This document shows positions 1 to 8,457 of a DNA stretch of 64,000 bases, one piece after another (the first letter of the stretch is position 1; each line of letters opens with the position of its first letter). The DNA comes from Tetmemena sp. SeJ-2015 (lineage: Eukaryota > Ciliophora > Spirotrichea > Sporadotrichida > Oxytrichidae): NCBI GenBank assembly GCA_027382625.1, contig JAJKFJ010021624.1, positions 1 through 64,000 of the forward strand. The letters run 5' to 3'. The position numbers and the translations under genes are program-made. The notes beneath the pieces were generated by a model. That model ran no database searches. It saw nothing but the letters and a program-made list of their open reading frames with translations, and had not been told where the DNA came from.

Positions 1-2
1 CC

Positions 3-1096
3 TTAAATAAGAATAATTTTGAGGGAGGGGATATTGAGTCAGAATCAATTAATAAGAAAACACATAAACAGAGAAAATAGTAAAAAACCTCACCACCAAA
101 AGATGAAAAAATCGTCCGATAAAAGCAAAACAACGACAGTTTAAACTAAGAGGACCCTCAACCTAAGTTAAGTAAAAAATTAATAAGCTTAAATAATTAT
201 TTTAATGAAAAAGGAAAAATAGCTAGTTGAGATATGTGATAATGGAGAGACTCAAGGCCATGACAAAACTGAAAGAAAGCTTTCAAATTTGTAAATTGTT
301 TTCAATAGATCTTGTTAAAGAGAAGTTTGAGAGGGTTTATAATTATTTATGCCGTGTCTAGTGGGCAAGAAATCTCGATATGAACTCGCAATTGATAAAG
401 GAATTCAAATGATTTAAAAGTAGTTCGATATAGTCAGATTTATGAAACGAGCCAGAATAGCTTAAAAATAAAAAATGATCTTTAAAATTAGCGGAAGCTC
501 TTGGGAACATCAATTTGACTACTTTTGAGAGAGATCTGATTCCATATTTTAATGATAGCATTCTCTTGCTTAATGGTTTATAATTTATTGGAGAGTAGAC
601 AACATAATAACCTATGTCGAAATCCATAAGCATGCTAGGAAAAATAAACACTACTTCTAAAAAGTCACGTAAAGATAAAGCGTTTGCAAATTAAATTTAG
701 ATTTATGATTTTAAATATATTGCCAAGGATTTTACCGGTGTCATTAATTTTAATACATTAAGGATGAGGTAGAGAATTTAAAAAAATTCTAATTTATATC
801 TTAAATTATTTTTGAGAACTTGATAAGTCGCTTTATATGTTATTTTTTTTGTATGCTCTACCTCCTCTAATAAAGCTAAAAGAATAATAAAAAACCTAAT
901 CTTATTTTAAAATCTTCCCCGCTGAAGTTGGATCTTTTGGCCTGCTTGATTCACAACCAGCGTTAAATAATAATTTGAAAAAAGAATCAACAAGCTTTTT
1001 CAATTAGTCATTTTCAGAAAAGACTAAAAAGAAGGCATCTAAAAATAGAAAAGAAATTCTCAAATTTACCAACGCTAAAACCCTCATAGACTGAAG
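3..1096 (+). CDS. Unknown protein, partial, with likely IES interruptions
   Basis: Reading TAA/TAG as Gln gives three coherent stretches in different frames. Positions 3-235 are a polar, charged segment rich in Lys, Ser and Gln. Positions 243-415 begin with a Met followed by an amphipathic segment containing LVKEKFERVYNYL. Positions about 490-823 contain LTTFERDLIPYFNDSILLLN and end at TGA 821-823. A further Lys-rich stretch at 913-1096 also ends in TGA. The frame changes between stretches suggest eliminated sequences or introns, but I could not fix pointers for them. The motif with a conserved-looking FND recalls phosphatase-regulator-type helical proteins, but I do not recognise the family and assign no function. 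The 5' end runs off the window. One gene or two is undecided. Confidence 0.35.
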
Positions 1097-1620
1097 CACA
1101 TCAGTCAAATTTTAAATTCAAAATTCTCCAAGAATTTTCACGGATTTTTAAAATAAAAATAAAGTTAATATGCTAAATTAATTGACCTAAACTATAAAAA
1201 TTATCAATCAAATAAAAGTAAGAGATAGTAGCAAATATTTAATTCTAATATAAATCAATTTTTTCCTCTACTGCTTGAATTTGAAATTGATACTCTAATT
1301 TATTTGAGTTTATGATAAATATAAACGGGAGGAAACGGAAGTGCACAACCCCAAAATATGTTCTAAATCTCGAGAAGAATTGTCTAAATAGGCCATAACC
1401 GATTAAAATGCAAAAAATTAGGTGATTTAGCTTTTAAATTTCCAAAAGAGGGTAATTTTATGATTTCCTTTTTTACTTACTTAATATATCTTTCTAATTT
1501 ATTAAATTTAAGAGTATTAATCCATTATTGCTTCTATTATAAACTGAATGATATACAGGCATTTAAAATTGGGTTATAAATAAATCAAAAATTAAAAAAT
1601 AGTAAAGATTCATACAAATT
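1097..1620. other. AT-rich non-coding stretch
   Basis: No coherent reading frame, repeat or RNA gene seen on either strand. It lies between the 3' ends of two convergent genes. Confidence 0.4.
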
Positions 1621-2940
1621 TCACAGCCAAGTCATCCATCCTACATACATTTCCTTGAGAGCCTCTTCATTTATTGCTACAGAAATAATTTGTTAGAGTT
1701 TTTGACTTTCTATTGTAACTCTGACTGCTTTATCTCATTTAATATGACCTTGCAACTTTGATTTATAACTTCAAGTGCTAATTTGACATTAAAGTTTTTG
1801 CAATTCTACTTATCAATAAATGGATCATGGATGAAGGACACAAGAAAAGTTGTTAAGTTATTTTTATTCCATCTAAGTACAGAGAGAACCACTTTGCATG
1901 TGCTTTGAAAGACTCTTTTCTCCTCGATTAAATTTGAGGCGAGATGGAAGGGCACTACTTCAGGGATATCGAATTAACCAACCTTCTAAAAAAAATTAAT
2001 CAAAGTCGGCATGATCCACCTCACCTGTATTATTGTGGATCAAGATATTGTCTCCATGTCTGTCTATAAGCACAATAAGATACCCACCATCGACCAGATA
2101 GCTGCTGTCCAAATGAAGTTTATTCTTGCTTCATACCATATTTAAGGATTAGGAAATTTAGCTAGCATTCAAGAACTAAGGACAGGTTTCGCCTCTTCTT
2201 TTTAAGATGTCCCAAATTTAAAAATGAGTTGCACCCATGTTTAATCTAGCTGCTTTTTTTCTTAATCTGATTAAGATCTCCATTGATGATATTATTCTAC
2301 CAACATTTTTCCACTACATTTCCGAAGTTGTAGTATTTTTAATCCACTCGATTAAACCACACTACTTCAACTTAAAGGCGCTATAGCATTTATCATCATT
2401 TAAAAGTTTCTCTTTCTGATTTAAAAATCATTCTCAAGCATCTTGTTACAGAGTTGAGCAAATTCAATGAGTCTTTGTTCCTTCCTTAAATCGCCTTTTT
2501 TTTCGTATTTTAGCAATAAATTATGAACTCATTTGTTTATACCTATGATCCCGATCTTCTTGGAATTCTCCTTTGAACACTTAAAAGTAGAGGATGGGAA
2601 ATTCCTTCAATGTATACAGGTCCTTCTTTATTGGCAGGAAATTAAGAATGGTTTGGGTTTACTGTAGGATCTCAATCACCTTACTTATTCATTTTTTATG
2701 TCCCAGTCACTTTAAAAAAATAGAATAAAGCTTCTCGATGTCTTCGTTTTTAGAATTCACTAAAATGACAAGAATAGTTTTTTGTGATATTCTTGCCTGG
2801 ATAAAATGTATTAAATAATATTTACTTGGAATTTAAGGGATTAGATTCTCTTAGATTGGTATAACGTATTTAAATTTGTCAACTTTCTTGAGATAAAGCG
2901 TCATCTCCATTAAAAACTCTACAATATGATAAGAAAGTGA
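1621..2940 (-). CDS. ATR-like PI3K-related protein kinase, C-terminal kinase and FATC part only
   Basis: The minus strand encodes the C-terminal catalytic region of a DNA-damage checkpoint kinase of the ATR group. In order it shows an N-lobe stretch (YVIPIQENLIPQIPSKY), a GDLRKEQRLIEFAQL lysine-region block, CGLIEWIKNT, FPNPQIWYEAR, the catalytic loop DRHGDNIL followed by TGEVDHADFD, the VPFHLASNLIEE activation region, and a FATC tail EEALKEMYVGWMTWL ending at TGA 1621-1623. This block order matches ATR closely. The frame slips several times; most slips are cured by one extra base in a homopolymer (for example near 2070 and 2370), and one in-frame TGA lies near 2530. The long HEAT/FAT N-terminus is absent: the next gene starts about 40 bp upstream. 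So this is a dispersed germline segment, a truncated gene or a pseudogene. Confidence 0.82.
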
Positions 2941-2982
2941 AAATAAGTTGTGTATAATTAATTTCTTTATTAATACTTATAA

Positions 2983-3900
2983 TCATGCTAAATTTTAACC
3001 CTAAACAGGCAATCTAAAGTCTTCTAGGAAGGTGACCTTGACGTCTGTCTCATATTCTCTGAATTTTATACCTTTAAGTGCTTCCTCTATCTCAGATAAC
3101 TGAGTGTTAGGTTTCATAGGTTGCTTGATTATTACTTTGTTTACTAACTTTTTCAAAGGTTCTGATACCTTGTCTATCTTACAATGTCTTGTTGCGAATT
3201 ATATTGCATCATCTTCACTTTCACACTAGTAGTATTCCTCTGGTTTCATATCGCATTCAAGTATGATTGCAACTATAGACCAAATGTCCCACTGCACTGA
3301 ACCGTTGAGCCAAGTCTGTCTCTATGGGAAGTAGCCTGCAGTTCCTTGCACCGATGCTTCCTCAATGTTTTCTCTTCTTACAACTCTGTTGAAGTCTATG
3401 ACAGTTCTCTGACTGGTTCAAAGTTTATCATGATGTTCTCTGGCTTGAGATCTCTGTGCACGAATCCCAACTCATGCAACTCCATCACTCCTCTAACGAG
3501 GTCAGTGAGAATAGCAGTAAGCTAGTACTTGTTGCGCCTCGTGCTGAGAAATTCTCTTAGTGTGATCTCCCATTTAGGAAGGCGAATGGCGATGTAATCA
3601 TGATCGATAAGAACACCAGCAAGATGAAGAACGTACTTCAAGTTTTTGTCCCTCGCTTCTCTCAACACTGTCAGTTCGTTCGCGAACTCAAGACCTCTCT
3701 CTTCCTTCTTTACAAGGTATTCGTAAGGGAAGATCTTGTAAGCATACTCTTCTTGTATGATGGTGTCTCTTCGCTTCGCATCAGCAAGGTGGAGGTAATT
3801 TTGAACACATTGGGGTGAGTTCGGCACCATGCTTGCATGGGGGAACCGCACAAACTTCCCCCATACCGCACGTTCGGTTTCTGAGTCACTCCCTTAAAAA
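2983..3900 (-). CDS. Ser/Thr-type protein kinase
   Basis: The minus strand encodes most of a protein kinase domain. Visible blocks are a beta-3 motif EEYAYKIF with its Lys, an alpha-C helix with FANELTVLREAR, the catalytic loop FVHRDLKPENIM, a DFG-like IDFNRV (Asn in place of Gly), GTAGYFPQ in the activation segment, and SVQWDIWSIVAIILE of the F helix. It ends near KVTFLEDFRLPV, with TGA at 2983-2985. Between the catalytic loop and IDFN the frame slips once near 3403; one extra base (GTC to GGTC) restores it. The Gly-rich loop is not clear, because the 5' end enters a GC-rich hairpin region (3813-3890), so the start is uncertain. The specific kinase family is not recognised. Confidence 0.78.
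3813..3890. repeat. GC-rich hairpin with repeated ACCGCAC
   Basis: ATGGGGGAA and TTCCCCCAT form a 9-bp inverted repeat separated by about 10 nt, and the heptamer ACCGCAC occurs twice about 20 bp apart. The base composition is much more GC-rich than the surroundings. It sits at the 5' end of the kinase gene and may be coding, a structured RNA or a recombination site. Confidence 0.4.
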
Positions 3901-4084
3901 TTAAATAACTTTCTTAGTTAATTGCATTATTAAAAATCCAATTTAAATTAAATTAAATTTCTATAGTAAACCTCAATGATATCATAAATTAAACCAGAAC
4001 ATATCAGCTTCTTCTTGGTATAGACTAAAGAATTCTTTTCTTTGTGCCTCTTCTATTTATATTAGTATTATAAATTTACAATTG
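3901..4084. other. AT-rich spacer
   Basis: Spacer between the kinase gene 5' end and the inverted-repeat element. No gene seen. Confidence 0.4.
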
Positions 4085-4880
4085 AATTTCAAATTTAGAA
4101 ATAAGAAATAAATTGTTGCAAAATCATTTTATACCCCTCACCTTAAAATAATATTTTAGAGATGCTATCTTGAAAATAAGAGTGTAAATGATTAGGTTTA
4201 AGTTTAAAAACCCTGTCTTTTATTATAGTCGGATGGAAAGTAGAATACGATTAAGATGGTTAGGAAATATTTCAATTACTATTACTAGCTATTTAAGTAA
4301 ATGTATTATTCACTTCTTACATTTTAAGAATCACGTCACTCTCTTCCTCTCTGTAATCTTTCTCAATCTATTGAGAAGAAGTGTGGTAAGAAAGAGATTC
4401 CTTTGTCAAACCTGAGGCCTTTCTCCGAGAACTAAAGTATGATTGACTGTTTGATCAGGTGTCTTCTACGAAGGTGGTCAGTAGGCTAAAAGAGGAAAGA
4501 TTTTAATGGAGTGGGGAGTGAGAACGGTAAATGTACAGTGTAACTATGATAGTGAGGAAGGAAAAGCCCTCAATGGGGTTCAAACTCCTCCGGCTTGACC
4601 TATAGCTGCAGAGAGAAAGAGAGTGAAATAATTCTTAAAATGTAAGAAATGAGTAAATCGTTTACTTAAATAGCAAGTAATAGAGATGGAAATAATTCCT
4701 AACCATCTTACTCGCATTCTACTTTCCATCTGACTTCAATAAAAGACAGGGTTTTTAAATTTAAACCTAATCATTTACACTCTCATTCTCAAGTTAACAT
4801 TTCTAAAATATTATATTAAGGTGAGGGGTATAAAATGAGATGCAACGATTAATTTCTTTTTTCTAAATTTGAAAATTAAT
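4085..4880. mobile_element. Inverted-repeat element, MITE- or SINE-like
   Basis: Two arms of about 270 bp (4085-4353 and 4607-4880) are inverted copies with only scattered differences. Both arms contain the reverse-complementary blocks TTTATACCCCTCACCTTAA, TGATTAGGTTTAA, AACCCTGTCTTTTATT and GATGGAAAGTAGAAT. They flank about 250 bp of non-repeated sequence with short Pol III-like boxes, TGGTCAGTAGG near 4472 and GGTTCAAACTCC near 4577. No transposase frame is seen inside. The element separates the kinase gene from the 3' end of K+ channel copy 1. A non-autonomous foldback or MITE-type element eliminated from the somatic nucleus is the most likely reading. Confidence 0.65.
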
Positions 4881-4899
4881 ACTTATTTGATAAATAGTT

Positions 4900-6920
4900 A
4901 TTCTTTGAATATCTTGCTATGAGAACATATGCTCTCCATCTTACCCTGTGCTCTTAAATGAAAAGAGGCGGGGCATGTGGCTCTTAATTTCATCAAGATC
5001 TTTCTGCACCTGGAATATATTTCTCTTGAGCTAGTCCATTTCTTGAATAGGGTCACTTATATTTTTGAGAATTTTGGACGTCATTTAGAACTTCATTTGA
5101 TAGCTTTAGAAGCTTCTTTTTATCATCTTAATGTCGTGTCTAAGTTTTTTCTCCTAAGAAAATGTGAGTCGCTTCTCCCTGTATTTCTTTCTGAGAATTT
5201 TAAGTTTATAGGTAGATGTTAGCATTCCCACTGCATGAATTCTGAGTAGATCTTTGAGAGAGAGCCTGGACAAGAGGTTAAACGATTTCTCTTGCGCCTG
5301 ATCAAAGCTGAGTATATTATTGAGGCACACCACGAATAGTGAAACCAGCACCACTCCGATCCAGGAACAAAGGACTGTAATTGCTCTTCCTCCGTGAGAC
5401 TTGGCAAAAACATCTCCGTATCCCACAGTGGTCATAGTGATAAAAACGCACCACATGGAAGTAGTAATGTGGTAGAAATTGTTCTACACCTGCCTCTCAA
5501 ATAGCCTGATAGTGTAGGCGAAAACGAACATAGATATAAAAGTTGCTATTATTGTCACCAACCAAGAGTATTCAATCATTATAGACTTCACTGCGAACGA
5601 GCTGGTAGCCTCAACACCATAAATGCTGCAAACTCTTTAGGCTCGAGGATTCGTGTAGAAGGAGAGTTAAACCACTGCTCTTATGAAAAAATGGATTCTG
5701 CAAAATATCATAAAGCAGAGCAGCAAATCGTTTGTAACAAAGTAAATCCCTTTACTTGTGTCATTTGCATTCTCAATATAGGTAGAGCCGTATACTGAGG
5801 GATAGCTCATAACCAAAGACATTAAGCTTTCTAGTACTATCCATTTTAAAAGACCATTATCTTTTAAGTCGTAGAACCATTAAATGTCACAGTATATCTT
5901 CTTTTAAGGCTTCTACCGATCCACATATTTTTGCTTGAAATTAAAAATATACACCGAAAATAATTAATAGAAGAAAAAAATGTCTTAACTCATTAAACCA
6001 GAGACATCTAAGTATATAATTAATAAATAATTAGGTATATTTTCATATCCTTTAAGCTATTCTAATCTAATTTATTCTCGATACTTTATCGTCGCACTGA
6101 GTTGCTAAAAATTATTTTCTTGAAAATCTTGAAATTTTAAAAGCAATAAGCTTTTTTATATAATACTGATTTATAATCGTCCTATGATTTAGTCTTTAGC
6201 CACTACAAGTACAATAGATTACTAGCCAGTATCGACAAAACTAAATTCTATTTAATTATGGGTAAAAATTACTTAAAAATGCAGTGGAACAGTTAGCAAT
6301 AATGAGCATGGTAATGATATGATCCTTCATTAAATCATCTAAATTATAGAAGTAGTTTATTTCTGAGGCTATGATGGTGCATCCTATTCCTAGAATTGCA
6401 AAGTAGCAAGAAATAATCTCAGAAATTTTCTTTTTGCTAAATGCGATATTGCTTATCCTCACCTAATCCTGTGCTATCATTCTCATTTCGTCAATATCAT
6501 TATAACCTAAACAAAAGTTTAATTAACTAAATTTGTAGTAAGATGTCCCCTGTCTACCACATCAACTCCTCCATCAAAGATGTCATCGATTTTGTTCTCT
6601 GATATTTATTTTTTCTTATTAGGGCTTTCTCTAAACAAAAAATTTGAAATAAGCAGCAACAACTTACTCTTTATCCTCTTTGGCTATTTTTATTTGCTGG
6701 ATCTTAAAAATAAATATCACTAGCCCAGATAGGGATAGAGGATTGCTTTGTGGTGGACCTTGCTCGTTAATTCTAGGAAGGTCTTGTTGATTTTAGTCCT
6801 CAGAATCAACCTTGTAAGGAGCTTTTCTTCTATTTGCTGGAGATTTCCCACCAATTTCCCTCTTTTTGAACTTAAGCTCAACTAAAACATCATCAACTTG
6901 TGAGTAAAATTTTACCCTAC
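4900..6920 (-). CDS. SK-like potassium channel, copy 1
   Basis: Tandem channel paralogue encoding a six-segment K+ channel of the small-conductance type. From the 5' end: a charged N-terminus (VELKFKKREIGGKSPANRR), an S1 region ISEIISCYFAILGIGC then TIIASEINYFYN, the S2-S3 block LKWIVLESLMSLVMSYPSVY, the diagnostic FYTNPRAQRVCSIYG after S3, S5 with YTIRLFERQVQNNF, the pore filter TTVGYGD, S6 ending SLFVVCLNNIL, then a long helical cytoplasmic tail (DQLKRNIFQVQKDLDEIK) resembling an SK calmodulin-binding region. Internal frame changes between blocks imply IESs or introns. No TGA closes the frame before the inverted-repeat element, so the true 3' end lies somewhere near 4900 and is uncertain. 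It should function as a membrane K+ channel. Confidence 0.85.
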
Positions 6921-7091
6921 TCCTCCAATTAATCCATTTTACTAATTATAATAACGGTAAAATCAAATAGGAAAATTGCTATGCGAATTTAATTGAACTT
7001 GAAATATTATAGTTGCGTTATTCATATCAGTACAGATCCTATTCACATTTTATGAGCTTACAAACGATTATAAATGCATTGACTGAGTTTG

Positions 7092-8331
7092 TCAAGAGTC
7101 GCTTAGTCGTTTCTTCTCCCCTTTAGTTTTAGAAACGCCTCTGATCTTTCTCTTAATTTTTCTCGTATCGTAGTAGATGTACAGCATGGCCATTCTTATT
7201 GTGCTTACATCATCTACGATCATATCTATCGAGTTTTTGAGGGTTTCAAAGTCTGCATCTCTATCATTAATATTTCTAATTTGAGTAGATATCTTTTGGA
7301 ACTCCTGCATATGGATTCTATAGTTTCTCTTCTAAGCAATAATCTCCTTTTGATCTTAGAGTGGAGCAGACCGAGCGAGCTTCAATCTGTAGGCAGCTCC
7401 GAGGCACTTTGCTGCCTCGACTCTTAAGTCTTCTTTGGCCAGAAGTCTTTGTAAAAGCATAAATGCTTTCTTTTCTGGTGATTCGAACTCTAAGATGTTG
7501 TTCAGGGCAACCACGAACAGTGAAACATAGAATGAACCCCAAATAGCAATCACGATACCAATTAGCCTTCCCATGTGCGACATGGGATACACATCTCCAT
7601 AACCGATAGTAAGCATAGTAATCATCATGTTCCACATAGCTGTTGTAATGTGAGTGAAATTTGAATTCACATTTCTCTCGAACAAACGAAGCTAGTAACT
7701 GAAGGCAATTAGTGTCACTGGTAAAGTAGAAAACAAGATAATCCAAGAGCTTTAAATTTAATACTAATTGAATTATATATATAATAGCTGTTCTTCATAA
7801 TACATTTCAAGGCAAAGATATAATTAGCATCGGTTCCATAGATATTGCAAACTCTCTGAGCTCTGGGATCAGTGTAGAAAGAGTTATTTAGTGCCACTCT
7901 CAAGATGAATATTAACCTAGCAAATATCATCAGGCAGAGTAAGAAGTCATTCCATTGGAAGGCGATTCCTTGACTGAAGTTATTCGCTTCTTCGTAGTAC
8001 ACCTCATTATGGACAGATGGATAAGGCTAAATGGCCATAATATCTTAAAATTTATGCTTATATTACATAAGAAGGATTTCTAAGATCATCCATTTAAATA
8101 TTCCGGTGTTGAAAATATTATCTAGATCTGTGTAGAGAAGCTTAAATTTCATCCAACTTATGTAGAGCAATCTGCTGCAAACAATATTCATCACTAGAAA
8201 TGCGTTTAACAAGAAATATTTTTACTCAGAATAAATGAGGAAACATCGCAAATTATGTACATAATCTTAATCCAATCGTCAGTCTGCCCATTTTCATTAT
8301 ATGCGGCAGTCATCTCTGAGCCTATGATTGC
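7092..8331 (-). CDS. SK-like potassium channel, copy 2, N-terminal segment missing here
   Basis: Second channel paralogue. Segments in order: the end of S1 (GSEMTAAYNENGQTDDWIK), S2 (LLNAFLVMNIVCSRLLYIS), S3 with NDFLLCLMIFARL, the family block FYTDPRAQRVCNIYG, S5 SYQLRLFERNVNSNF, the pore MLTIGYGD (Ile replaces Val before GYGD), S6 SLFVVALNNIL, a helical tail (KEDLRVEAAKCLG; ADFETLKNSIDMIVDDVS) and TGA at 7092-7094. Two IESs are resolved by pointers AGCT and TTATG. The copy begins abruptly within S1 at 8331; the sequence upstream to 8457 is not N-terminal channel sequence. A 9-bp match (GCAATCATA) connects it in frame to the S1 segment at 9732-9783 of copy 3. Confidence 0.85.
7748..7785 (-). 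other. IES with AGCT pointer in K+ channel copy 2
   Basis: Direct repeats AGCT at 7748-7751 and 7786-7789. Removing 38 bp joins CIMKNS to SWIILFSTLPV in frame and restores the spacing seen in copy 1. Left in place, the insert leads to an in-frame TGA. Confidence 0.85.
8036..8065 (-). other. Stop-free in-frame IES with TTATG pointer in copy 2
   Basis: CATAA (TTATG on the coding strand) occurs at 8036-8040 and 8066-8070. The 30-bp insert is a multiple of three without TGA, so an ORF finder keeps it. Removal joins LEILLM to AIQPYPSV, matching the equal-length blocks in copies 1 and 3. Confidence 0.7.
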
Positions 8332-8457
8332 TCAATTTTATCCATTATAAAAATAATATGGTCTTTAAACTTTTTAAATAGACAAGTATAAAAGGTATTG
8401 GTGCACCTAAATTAAATTTAAGTTTAACATATCAGATATGATCAAATAGCTAAAAGC
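8332..8457. other. Spacer between channel copies 2 and 3
   Basis: AT-rich sequence between the abrupt 5' edge of copy 2 and the stop of copy 3. No channel N-terminus is present here. Confidence 0.5.

Noticed and set aside
4470..4590. Possible tRNA gene from A-box- and B-box-like motifs.
   Set aside because: The spacing is too long and neither a T-arm stem nor an acceptor stem pairs properly; retained only as a feature of the foldback element.
7318..7746. 142-codon minus-strand frame.
   Set aside because: It overlaps the channel copy 2 pore frame in another phase; only the GYGD-containing frame is conserved with copies 1 and 3.
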